Assembly: GCA_015489095.1 (NCBI GenBank)
Contig: WFMN01000112.1
Coordinates: forward strand, 1-14,170
Source of the DNA: Mariprofundaceae bacterium
GTDB taxonomy: Bacteria; Pseudomonadota; Zetaproteobacteria; Mariprofundales; J009
DNA: 14,170 bases
Direction: 5' to 3'
Each line of letters begins with the position of its first letter. Position 1 is the stretch's first letter. Below the pieces are notes generated by a model. The model was not told the DNA's origin, made no database searches, and worked only from the letters and a program-made list of their open reading frames with translations. The translations under genes and the position numbers were made by a program. Shown piece after piece: positions 6,464 to 13,995 of this stretch.

Positions 6464-7641
6464 TAGGCGGCACGCTCCTCTAGCATGGCGACGGCGGGGA
6501 GCTTCTTGCCTTCGAGGAACTCCAAAAAGGCGCCGCCCCCGGTCGAGATATAGGAGACCTTGTCGCCGATGTTGTACTTGGCGACCGCCGCCAGCGTGTC
6601 GCCTCCGCCGGCGATCGAGAAGGCGTCGGATTCGGCAATGGCCAGCGAGATCGCCTTGGTGCCTTCGCCGAACTGATCGAACTCGAACACGCCGACCGGG
6701 CCGTTCCAGACAATCGTGCCGGCCTTTTTCAGGATCTCGGCCAGCGCGTTGGCGGAATCGGGGCCGATATCGAAGATCATGTCGTCGTCGGCCACCTCCG
6801 CCACCGGCTTGAGCGTCGCCTCGGCCGTGGGCGAGAACTCCTTGCCGCATACCACATCGGTGGGTACCGGAATCGATCCGCCGCGCGCCTCGGCGGCGGC
6901 GGAGAGGCTCTTGCAGGTGTCGATCAGATCCGCTTCATAGAGCGATTTGCCGACATTGTGGCCTGCCGCGGCGATAAAGGTGTTGGCGATGCCGCCCCCC
7001 ACCACCAGTTGATCCACCACCTTGGAGAGCGATTCGAGCACGGTCAGCTTGGTCGAGACCTTGGAGCCGCCGACAATCGCCACCATCGGGCGAGCGGGGT
7101 TGTCCAGCGCCTTGCCCAACGCGTCGAGCTCGGCGGCCAGCAGAGGCCCCGCGCAGGCGACCGGTGCAAACTTGCCGGCACCGTGGGTGGAGGCCTGTGC
7201 GCGGTGGGCGGTGCCGAAGGCGTCCATCACATAGATATCGCACAAGGCGGCGTACTTCTTCGACAGCGCTTCGTCGTTCTTCTTCTCACCCTTGTTGAAG
7301 CGGATATTCTCCAACAGCACCAGTTCGCCCTCCTCAAGCTGCGGGGCGTTCTCCAGATAATCCTTGACCAGACGAACCTCCTTGCCGAGCAGCTTGCTCA
7401 GGTGGCGTGCCACCGGCGCCAGCGAGAACTTCTCTTCATACTCGCCCTCCGTCGGCCGCCCGAGGTGGCAGCAGACCATCACCTTGGCGCCGGCGTCGAT
7501 CGCCCGTTTCATGGTCGGCAGGCTGGCGCGGATGCGGGTGTCGTCGCCCACCTCGCCATCGACGATGGGGACATTGAGATCCTCGCGGATCAATACCCGC
7601 TTGCCGGCGAGATCAAGATCGGTCATTTTGATTACGGACAT
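6463..7641 (-). CDS. pgk: Phosphoglycerate kinase
   Basis: A 392-residue monomeric kinase interconverting 3-phosphoglycerate and 1,3-bisphosphoglycerate with ATP, shared by glycolysis and the Calvin cycle. The N-terminal lobe shows REDLNVP (19-25), DTRI with R36 and CHLGRPTEG (58-66). The hinge and C-terminal nucleotide lobe show IVGGSKVSTK, IGPDSA, NGPVGVFE, GGGDT and STGGGAFLE. Length is normal for the family. ATG 7641 has a clear GGAGGT seven bases upstream; the internal ATG at codon 6 has no better site. It lies 92 bases after gap, with a GC hairpin in that gap, and overlaps the pyk start by one base. Confidence 0.97.
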   Translation of the reverse strand: MSVIKMTDLDLAGKRVLIREDLNVPIVDGEVGDDTRIRASLPTMKRAIDAGAKVMVCCHLGRPTEGEYEEKFSLAPVARHLSKLLGKEVRLVKDYLENAPQLEEGELVLLENIRFNKGEKKNDEALSKKYAALCDIYVMDAFGTAHRAQASTHGAGKFAPVACAGPLLAAELDALGKALDNPARPMVAIVGGSKVSTKLTVLESLSKVVDQLVVGGGIANTFIAAAGHNVGKSLYEADLIDTCKSLSAAAEARGGSIPVPTDVVCGKEFSPTAEATLKPVAEVADDDMIFDIGPDSANALAEILKKAGTIVWNGPVGVFEFDQFGEGTKAISLAIAESDAFSIAGGGDTLAAVAKYNIGDKVSYISTGGGAFLEFLEGKKLPAVAMLEERAA

Positions 7642-7682
7642 GGGATTACCTCCGAAGGATGGTTACTGGTCAGGACTAGCGC

Positions 7683-7705
7683 GGCCGGGGCGTGGTGCCC
7701 CGGCC
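7683..7705 (-). promoter_or_regulatory. GC-rich hairpin between gap and pgk
   Basis: GGCCGGGGC (7683-7691) and GCCCCGGCC (7697-7705) form a perfect 9-bp stem with a 5-base loop. On the minus strand it lies 28 bases past the gap stop and about 40 bases before the pgk start. No T-run follows in either direction, so it is not a standard intrinsic terminator. It more likely acts as a processing or stability element that lets gap mRNA accumulate differently from pgk-pyk mRNA. The stem is seen directly; the role is inferred. Confidence 0.5.
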
Positions 7706-7733
7706 ATCGGGTGTGGGTTTGCTGAAGTCGTCC

Positions 7734-8738
7734 TTAGTTGTTGGCGACATGGCGCACGAAGCGCATCATGTTGCAGGTGTACCCGTACTCGTTGTCGTAC
7801 CACGACACCAGCTTGACGAAGGTGCTGTCGATGGCGATGCCGGCGGTGGAGTCGAAGATCGAGGAGTAGCTGCAGCCGCGGAAGTCGGTGGAGACCACCT
7901 TCTCATCGGTGAAGGCCAGCGTGTCGCCGATGCCCGGCGTCTCCGAAGCCTTCTTCACGGCGGCGACGATCTCGTCGTAGCTGGCCTCCTTTTCCAGCTC
8001 CACGGTCAGATCCACCACCGAGACATCGGAGGCCGGAATGCGGAAGGCCATGCCGGTCAGCTTGCCGTTGAGCGCAGGAATCACTTTGCCCACCGCCTTG
8101 GCGGCGCCGGTGGAGGAGGGGATGATGTTCTCCAAGATGCCGCGGCCGCCGCGCCAATCCTTCAGCGACGGGCCGTCCACGGTTTTCTGGGTCGCCGTTG
8201 CGGCATGCACGGTGGTCATCAGGCCGCGCTTGATGCCGAAGTTGTCGTGTACCACCTTGGCCAGCGGCGCCAGGCAGTTGGTGGTGCAGGAGGCGGCCGA
8301 CGAAATGGCCTGACCGGCATACGATTCATGGTTCACGCCATAGACGAACATCGGGGTGTGATCCTTGGAGGGGGCGGACTGCACCACCTTTTTGGCGCCG
8401 GCATTGATATGCGCTTGGCAGCCCTCTTCGGTCAGGAAGAAGCCGGTGCATTCGAGCACCACATCCACACCGATCTCATCCCATTTCAGGTTGGCCGGAT
8501 CGCGCTCGGCGGTGACGCGAATCGTTTTGCCGTTGACAACCAGATTGCCATCGACAACCGACACATCGCCGTCGAACCGGCCATGCACCGAGTCGTATTT
8601 CAGCATGTAGGCCTGATACTCGGGGTCGAGCAGGTCGTTGATGCCGACCACCTCCATGTCGGTAAACTCCTTGGCGATCGCGCGAAACGCCATGCGGCCG
8701 ATGCGGCCGAATCCGTTGATTCCTACTTTGATAGTCAT
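7734..8738 (-). CDS. gap: Glyceraldehyde-3-phosphate dehydrogenase, type I
   Basis: A 334-residue homotetramer-forming dehydrogenase converting glyceraldehyde 3-phosphate and 1,3-bisphosphoglycerate. It has the Rossmann motif GINGFGRIGR (6-15), D35 in the GINDLL segment (an acidic residue that normally favours NAD over NADP), the catalytic C151 in SCTTNC and H178 in TTVHAATATQ. SSTGAAKAVGKV and SWYDNEYGY also match. Overall it closely resembles E. coli GapA, including AYMLKYDSVHGRFDG. The usual Asn of SNASC is Ala148 here. The start ATG 8738 has GGGAG eight bases upstream. It follows tkt after 31 bases. As the only GAPDH in a Calvin-like cluster it probably serves both directions, although its cofactor motif looks NAD-type. 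Confidence 0.97.
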   Translation of the reverse strand: MTIKVGINGFGRIGRMAFRAIAKEFTDMEVVGINDLLDPEYQAYMLKYDSVHGRFDGDVSVVDGNLVVNGKTIRVTAERDPANLKWDEIGVDVVLECTGFFLTEEGCQAHINAGAKKVVQSAPSKDHTPMFVYGVNHESYAGQAISSAASCTTNCLAPLAKVVHDNFGIKRGLMTTVHAATATQKTVDGPSLKDWRGGRGILENIIPSSTGAAKAVGKVIPALNGKLTGMAFRIPASDVSVVDLTVELEKEASYDEIVAAVKKASETPGIGDTLAFTDEKVVSTDFRGCSYSSIFDSTAGIAIDSTFVKLVSWYDNEYGYTCNMMRFVRHVANN

Positions 8739-8769
8739 TGATTTTACTCCCTTTTTAGTATGTAATTTG

Positions 8770-10764
8770 CTAGACGAGTTCGTTGACCGCCGCCACGACC
8801 GCCTCGACGGTAATGCCGAACTCCTTGAACAGATCGCCGGCCGGGGCGGATTCGCCGAAGCGATCGACGCCGATCGATTTGCCGTTCAGGCCGACATAGC
8901 GGCTCCAGAAGGCGGTGACACCCGCTTCGACCGATACGCGCGCGGTGACCGCCGCCGGCAGCACCGACTCCTTGTAGTCGTCGGATTGGGCGTCAAACGC
9001 CTCGGTACAGGGCATGGAGACCACACGGATCTTCTTGTCGCCAAGCTCCTTCTGGGCGGCGAGCGCCAACTGCACCTCGGAACCGGTGGCGATGATGATC
9101 GCATCCGGTGTCCCTTCGCAGTCGGAGAGGATATAACCGCCCTGCGCGATCTGGCCGATCTGGGTGTCGGTGTAGTCGTTGCACGGCAACCCTTGGCGGG
9201 TGAAGACGAGGGTGGAGGGGCCTTCGCGCCGCTCGATGGCGCTCTTCCACGCCACCGCGGATTCCACCGCGTCACAGGGGCGCCATGTACGCATGTTGGG
9301 GATCATGCGCAGGGTGGCGATCTGCTCCACCGGCTGATGGGTGGGGCCATCCTCGCCCAGCCCGATCGAGTCGTGGGTATAGACGAAGATGGTGCCGATC
9401 TTCATCAGCGCCGCCATGCGCAGCGCGTTGCGGGCATACTCCGAGAACATGAGGAAGGTCGCACCGAAGGGGATGACGCCGCCGTGCAGCGCGAGCCCGT
9501 TCAGCGCGGCCGACATGCCGAACTCGCGCACCCCCCAGTGGAGGTAATTGCCCGCCGGGGTCTCCGGGCTGAACGCCACCGCATCCGGCCACTTGGTGTT
9601 GTTGGACGGTGCCAAATCGGCCGAGCCGCCGACGATCTCCGGCAGCGCCTCCGCCAGCACACCGATGGTCTTGCCGGAGGCGACGCGGGTCGCCCAGCCC
9701 GGCTTCTCTTCGCGCAACTGGTCGATCCAGCCGTTGATGGTCTCTTCAAAGTCGATCGGCAGCTCACCGTTGATGCGCCGTTCGAACTGCGCCGCCATCT
9801 CGGGATGCTCCAGCTTGTAGCCCTTGAGCATGTCGCGCCACGCCTGCTCGGCGGCGGCGCCCTTCTCCTTGGCATCCCAGCCGGCATAGACATCGTCGGG
9901 GATCTCAAACGGGGCGTGCTCCCAGCCGAGCTCCTTGCGTACCAGCGCGCACTCCTCTTCGCCGAGGGCGGCGCCGTGGCAGTCGTGGCTGCCGGACTTG
10001 TTGGGTGAGCCGAAGCCGATGACCGTCTTGCAGCAGATCAGGGTCGGCTGCTCGCTGTTGGCGCGGGCGGTGTCGATCGCCGCCTTGATCTCGTCGGCGT
10101 CGTGGCCGTTGACATTGCGGATCACCTGCCAGCCGTAGGCCTCGAACCGCTTGGGGGTGTCATCGGTGAACCACCCCTCGACATGGCCGTCGATAGAGAT
10201 GCCGTTGTCGTCGTAGAAGGCGATCAGCTTGCCCAGCTTCAGTGTGCCGGCGAGCGAGCAGGCCTCATGGCTGATCCCCTCCATCATGCAGCCGTCGCCG
10301 AGGAAGACGAAGGTGTTGTGATCCACCACATCGAACCCCTCGCGGTTGAATTGGGCGGCCATCATCTTCTCGGCGATCGCCATGCCGACGCCGTTGGTAA
10401 TCCCCTGCCCCAAGGGGCCGGTGGTGGTCTCCACGCCCGGGGCGTAGCCGTATTCGGGGTGTCCCGGTGTCTTGGAGTGGAGCTGGCGGAACTGCTTGAG
10501 ATCGTCGATCGACAGGTCGTAGCCGGTCAGATGAAGCAGCGAGTAGATCAGCATCGAGCCGTGGCCGTTGGAGAGGATGAAACGGTCGCGGTTGAACCAG
10601 TCCGGGTTGCCCGGGTTGTGGCGCATGTAGTCGTTCCACAGCACCTCGGCGATGTCGGCCATGCCCATCGGGGCGCCGGGGTGGCCGGAGTTGGCCTTCT
10701 GGACGGCGTCCATGGAAAGCACTCGGATGGCGTTGGCTAGGGTTTTGCGTGTTGGTTTGCTCAT
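8770..10764 (-). CDS. tkt: Transketolase
   Basis: A 664-residue thiamine-diphosphate enzyme moving two-carbon ketol units between sugar phosphates in the pentose phosphate pathway and in Calvin-cycle regeneration. Conserved histidines are visible at H28 (SGHPGAPMG), H68 (NGHGSMLIY) and H102 (TPGHPEYG). The thiamine-binding motif runs from GDG (156-158) to N187 in FYDDNGISIDG. Further signatures are GPLGQGI, DLAPSNNTKW, the catalytic-Glu stretch WGVREFGMSA, and THDSIGLGEDGPTHQPVEQ. Length equals that of E. coli TktA (663). ATG 10764 is preceded by AAGAGG about 11 bases upstream. It lies 57 bases after glpX and 31 bases before gap, on the same strand. Confidence 0.97.
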   Translation of the reverse strand: MSKPTRKTLANAIRVLSMDAVQKANSGHPGAPMGMADIAEVLWNDYMRHNPGNPDWFNRDRFILSNGHGSMLIYSLLHLTGYDLSIDDLKQFRQLHSKTPGHPEYGYAPGVETTTGPLGQGITNGVGMAIAEKMMAAQFNREGFDVVDHNTFVFLGDGCMMEGISHEACSLAGTLKLGKLIAFYDDNGISIDGHVEGWFTDDTPKRFEAYGWQVIRNVNGHDADEIKAAIDTARANSEQPTLICCKTVIGFGSPNKSGSHDCHGAALGEEECALVRKELGWEHAPFEIPDDVYAGWDAKEKGAAAEQAWRDMLKGYKLEHPEMAAQFERRINGELPIDFEETINGWIDQLREEKPGWATRVASGKTIGVLAEALPEIVGGSADLAPSNNTKWPDAVAFSPETPAGNYLHWGVREFGMSAALNGLALHGGVIPFGATFLMFSEYARNALRMAALMKIGTIFVYTHDSIGLGEDGPTHQPVEQIATLRMIPNMRTWRPCDAVESAVAWKSAIERREGPSTLVFTRQGLPCNDYTDTQIGQIAQGGYILSDCEGTPDAIIIATGSEVQLALAAQKELGDKKIRVVSMPCTEAFDAQSDDYKESVLPAAVTARVSVEAGVTAFWSRYVGLNGKSIGVDRFGESAPAGDLFKEFGITVEAVVAAVNELV

Positions 10765-10821
10765 AATGGTGGTAGCCTCTTGGTTTAGTAAAAAGTGAAG
10801 TTGTGTTGTGTATAGGTGTGG

Positions 10822-11778
10822 TTAGACATGCACCGTGGTCTGTACCCGGCGGATGTTGCCGATGCCGCCGTCCAGCACGATGGTATCGGTGGTTTTGTGA
10901 CGGCCATAGGCGTCTTGCCCGACCTTGACATGGTGGACATAGGCGCCGCTGGTAAGGCCGGTGGCGATAAATAGGCAGTCGTCGGAGGTGACCAGTTCAT
11001 CGCGTTCGATGATGCGCTTGGTATCGACCCCCTCCTTCTTGCACAGCTCGATCTCGAAATCCTTTTGCGGCGCCATGCGGCCGAACATCTCCGCCCCCAT
11101 GGCGCGGGCGGCGCAGGCGGTGACGATTCCCTCGGGGGTGCCACCGATGCCGAAGAGGGCGTCCGACCCCATGTTAAGTACCGCCTGAATGGCACCGTTG
11201 ACATCGCCGTCGGTGGCGAGGCGCACCTTGGCGCCAGCGGCATAGACCTCTTGGATCAGCCCTTTGTGCCGCGGTTTGTCGAGAATGAACACCTTGATCT
11301 CGCTCACCTTCTTGCCGAGCGCCTTGGCCAGCGCTTCAAGGCGATCCGCAACCGGAGCTTGCGGGTCGATCTTGCCGCGCGCGGCCTTGGGATAGACCTG
11401 CTTATCCATGTAGAAGCAGGAGCCGGGGCGGTACATGGTGCCTGCCGGTGCGGCGGCGAGGGTGACGATGGAGCCGGGCATATCCTTGGCGAACAGGTTG
11501 GTGCCCTCGATGGGATCGACCGCGATATCGACGCCGATCCCCTCGCCGGTGCCCACCTTTTCGCCGTCGTAGAGCGCGGGGGCTTCATCCTTGGCGCCCT
11601 CGCCGATCACAATCATGCCGTTCATCGGCACCTGGTTGATGCGGGCGCGCATGGCATCCACCGCCAATCCGTCGCCCTCGTCCTTCTTGCCCGATCCGAC
11701 ATGGGGGGCGCAAGCGCGCGCGGCGGCCTCGCAAACCTCGACCAACTCGATTTTCAGATCTGCGACGGCATTCAACAT
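10822..11778 (-). CDS. glpX: Fructose-1,6-bisphosphatase, class II (GlpX type)
   Basis: A 318-residue metal-dependent phosphatase hydrolysing fructose 1,6-bisphosphate. In several autotrophs the GlpX type also takes sedoheptulose 1,7-bisphosphate. Metal and substrate residues line up with E. coli GlpX at a constant offset of three: D36 (for D33), E60 in VIGEG (E57), D88 and E91 in DPIEGTN (D85, E88). GDVNGAI, GIGGTPEGI and CLFIATGLT follow in the usual order. ATG 11778 has GGGGAGAG just upstream. It is the first gene of the minus-strand cluster, so the cluster's promoter should lie in the intergenic region shared with pdhA. No separate class I FBPase or SBPase is visible, so a dual role in the Calvin cycle is plausible but inferred. 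Confidence 0.95.
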   Translation of the reverse strand: MLNAVADLKIELVEVCEAAARACAPHVGSGKKDEGDGLAVDAMRARINQVPMNGMIVIGEGAKDEAPALYDGEKVGTGEGIGVDIAVDPIEGTNLFAKDMPGSIVTLAAAPAGTMYRPGSCFYMDKQVYPKAARGKIDPQAPVADRLEALAKALGKKVSEIKVFILDKPRHKGLIQEVYAAGAKVRLATDGDVNGAIQAVLNMGSDALFGIGGTPEGIVTACAARAMGAEMFGRMAPQKDFEIELCKKEGVDTKRIIERDELVTSDDCLFIATGLTSGAYVHHVKVGQDAYGRHKTTDTIVLDGGIGNIRRVQTTVHV

Positions 11779-11955
11779 GGTGGCTCTCCCCTCGGGTATT
11801 CAAACGGTGGTAAATCAAAAAGTGCGCGGCATACTACACACTTCACGATGAAAAGCCAGCGCGGCACCTGCCCGGCGATGACCGTGCGGGCTGGTTGCCA
11901 TCGGCGGCTTTCGGGGCAGGGTTCGACGCCGCGAACTTCACTGTCAGGGGGATCC
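11779..11955. promoter_or_regulatory. Divergent intergenic region between glpX and pdhA
   Basis: These 177 bases must hold the start signals for the minus-strand carbon cluster and for the plus-strand pdh genes, unless either is read from farther away. The part nearer glpX (about 11800-11855) is distinctly AT-richer, as expected for a promoter. On the minus strand a TAGTAT (-10-like) occurs in it, but with only a poor -35 partner. Two small dyads are visible: AAGTG/CACTT (11820-11824, 11839-11843) and GTTCG/CGAAC (11921-11925, 11932-11936). Either could be an operator. I could not find a convincing CbbR TNA-N7-TNA pair. The pdhA ribosome site GGGGG lies at 11946-11951 or so. Confidence 0.45.
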
Positions 11956-13002
11956 ATGACTACCGAACAAGCCGCCGTAGGCATCACCCATCAGGGGTGT
12001 TTTTTCGATCAGGACAAGCTGATGGCGCTGCATGACAGCATGCTGATGATCCGCCGTTTCGAAGAGAAGGCGGGGCAGCTCTACGGACTGCGCAAGATCG
12101 GCGGATTCTGCCATCTCTGCAACGGGCAGGAGGCGGTCTGCGTCGGCACCGACGAGGCCGCGCAGGCGGATGACTATTTCTTGACCGGCTACCGCGACCA
12201 CGGCCATGTGCTGGCGCGCGGCGGTGATCCGACGGCGGTGATGGCCGAGCTTTTGGGGCGCAGCGGCGGTATCGTCAACGGTAAGGGGGGCTCGATGCAT
12301 ATGTTCAGCCGCCCGCACAACTTCGTCGGCGGCAACGGCATCGTCGGCGAGCAGGTGCCGGTGGGGCTGGGCTTCGGCTTTGCCTCCTACTACCGCAACG
12401 ACGGCCGGGTCACCTTCTGTTTCATGGGCGATGGCGCCGTCAATCAGGGGGCGGTGTACGAATCGTTCAATATGGCATCGCTGTGGAAGCTGCCGATCGT
12501 CTTTGTGGTGGAGAACAACCAGTACGCCATGGGCACGGCGCTCAATCGCGCCTCCGCCGAAACCCACCTGTATAAACGGGGCATCTCGTTCAAGGTGCCG
12601 GGGATGCAGGTGGATGGCATGGATGTGTTGGAGGTGGCCACCAAAACCGCCGAGGCGCGCGCCCATGTCGCCTCCGGCGAGGGGCCGATGATTCTGGAGA
12701 TGATCACCTACCGCTACCGCGGCCATTCGATGTCCGATCCCGCCACCTATCGCAGCCGCGAAGAGGTGGATGAGTGGCGGGCGGGACGCGATCCGATCGC
12801 CCGCCTGCAGCAGCAGATGATCGAACTTGGCATTGTAGACGCGCTGGCCTTCAAGGAGAAGGACAAGGCGATCAAGAAAGAGGTGAACGACATCGCCAAG
12901 GCGGCGGAGGCGCAAGCGGAGCCCGAAGCGGCGGAGATGTGGCGCCATGTTTATGCGCAACCGATCGACGGGGCGTATCCGTATCCGGGCAAGGTGGGGT
13001 GA
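11956..13002 (+). CDS. pdhA: Pyruvate dehydrogenase E1 component, alpha subunit
   Basis: A 348-residue subunit of the heterotetrameric (alpha2-beta2) E1, which decarboxylates pyruvate on thiamine diphosphate and passes the acetyl group to the lipoyl arm of E2. The N-terminal half has GFCHLCNGQEAV (50-61), GGSMHMF (111-117) and GGNGIVGEQVPVG. The thiamine motif spans GDG (158-160) to ENN (186-188). YRYRGHSMSDPATYR matches the loop that is phosphorylated in mitochondrial E1-alpha. Sequence character is clearly of the mitochondrial/alphaproteobacterial PDH type rather than the E. coli AceE type. ATG 11956 follows a G-rich ribosome site. The open frame runs upstream to 11065, but that part is antisense to glpX and is rejected. 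pdhB starts four bases after the stop. Confidence 0.95.
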   Translation: MTTEQAAVGITHQGCFFDQDKLMALHDSMLMIRRFEEKAGQLYGLRKIGGFCHLCNGQEAVCVGTDEAAQADDYFLTGYRDHGHVLARGGDPTAVMAELLGRSGGIVNGKGGSMHMFSRPHNFVGGNGIVGEQVPVGLGFGFASYYRNDGRVTFCFMGDGAVNQGAVYESFNMASLWKLPIVFVVENNQYAMGTALNRASAETHLYKRGISFKVPGMQVDGMDVLEVATKTAEARAHVASGEGPMILEMITYRYRGHSMSDPATYRSREEVDEWRAGRDPIARLQQQMIELGIVDALAFKEKDKAIKKEVNDIAKAAEAQAEPEAAEMWRHVYAQPIDGAYPYPGKVG

Positions 13003-13006
13003 GCCG

Positions 13007-13987
13007 ATGAGCAAGATGACATACCGGGAAGCGCTCAATCGGGCGATGTGCGAAGAGATGGCGCGCGATGATCGCGTCTTTTTGATGGGCGAAGAGGTGG
13101 CGGAGTACAACGGCGCCTACAAGGTGAGCCAAGGGATGCTGGAGAAATTCGGTCCCAAGCGGGTGATCGACACCCCGATCACGGAGCTCGGCTTTGCCGG
13201 GTTGGGGGTAGGGGCGGCGATGGCGGGGCTGCGGCCGATTATCGAGTTCATGACCTGGAACTTCGCCATTTTGGCGCTCGATCAGATCGTCAACGCCGCC
13301 GCCAAGATGCACTACATGTCGGCGGGGCAGTACGCGGTGCCAATGGTCTTTCGCGGTGCCGGAGGGTCGGCGGCGCGGGTGGGCGCGCAACATTCGCAGA
13401 GCCTAGAAAACTGGCTGGCCAATGTGCCGGGGTTGAAGGTGGTGATGCCGTCGTGTCCCGCCGATGCCAAGGGGCTGCTCAAAAGCGCGATTCGCGACGA
13501 CGATCCGGTGATCTTCATCGAGAACGAGATCAACTACGGCGATGTCGGCGAGGTGCCGGATGAGGAGTACCTGATTCCGCTGGGCAAGGCCGATGTAAAG
13601 CGGGCGGGTAGCGATGTCACCATCGTCGCCCATTCGCGCATGACCGGCTTCGCGTTGCAGGCGGCGGAGGTGCTGGCGCAGCAGGGGCTGGAGGCGGAGG
13701 TGATCGACCCCCGCACCATCAAGCCGCTGGATGAGGCGACGATTCTGGCCTCGGTGGCCAAAACCAATCGCGCGCTGGTGGTGGAAGAGGGGTGGCGCTT
13801 TGCCGGCATCGGCGCCGAGATCGCCGCCCGCATCATGGAGCGGGGGTTTGACGACCTCGACGCGCCGGTGGCGCGGGTGACCGGCAAGGATGTGCCGATG
13901 CCCTACGCCGCCAATCTGGAGGCGATGACGCTTCCTGCCGTCTCTGAAATTGTCGGTGCAGCCAAGGCGCTGTGCAATCGATCGTGA
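13007..13987 (+). CDS. pdhB: Pyruvate dehydrogenase E1 component, beta subunit (no lipoyl domain)
   Basis: A 326-residue partner of PdhA that completes the thiamine site and docks on E2. Visible signatures are FLMGEEVAEYNGAYKVSQG, DTPITELGFAGLGVGAAMAG, EFMTWNF, VGAQHSQSLENW, DAKGLLKSAIRDDDPVIFIENE and, near the end, GKDVPMPYA. This collinear set resembles mitochondrial PDHB. In many alphaproteobacteria the PdhB subunit carries an extra N-terminal lipoyl domain of about 130 residues; this protein starts directly with MSKMTYREALN and has none. ATG 13007 is four bases after the pdhA stop, with GGTGGGG in the end of pdhA as a ribosome site, suggesting translational coupling. The downstream E2 gene begins after eight bases. 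Confidence 0.95.
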   Translation: MSKMTYREALNRAMCEEMARDDRVFLMGEEVAEYNGAYKVSQGMLEKFGPKRVIDTPITELGFAGLGVGAAMAGLRPIIEFMTWNFAILALDQIVNAAAKMHYMSAGQYAVPMVFRGAGGSAARVGAQHSQSLENWLANVPGLKVVMPSCPADAKGLLKSAIRDDDPVIFIENEINYGDVGEVPDEEYLIPLGKADVKRAGSDVTIVAHSRMTGFALQAAEVLAQQGLEAEVIDPRTIKPLDEATILASVAKTNRALVVEEGWRFAGIGAEIAARIMERGFDDLDAPVARVTGKDVPMPYAANLEAMTLPAVSEIVGAAKALCNRS

Positions 13988-13995
13988 GGTAAGCC

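Noticed and set aside
6464..6850. Upstream extension of the pyk frame
   Set aside because: This part overlaps conserved pgk codons in another frame. Family homology begins at the GTG at 6463.
8638..10008. 456-codon open frame on the plus strand
   Set aside because: It is antisense to the conserved tkt and gap genes, its product looks like no known family, and long antisense frames are expected in GC-rich coding DNA.
11820..11860. A sigma-70 promoter for glpX with TAGTAT as -10
   Set aside because: No -35 with more than about half of the consensus bases lies at suitable spacing, so I did not call a specific promoter.
11065..11955. Upstream extension of the pdhA frame
   Set aside because: It runs antisense through glpX and the divergent spacer. 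PdhA homologues start near MTTEQ, and ATG 11956 has a ribosome site.
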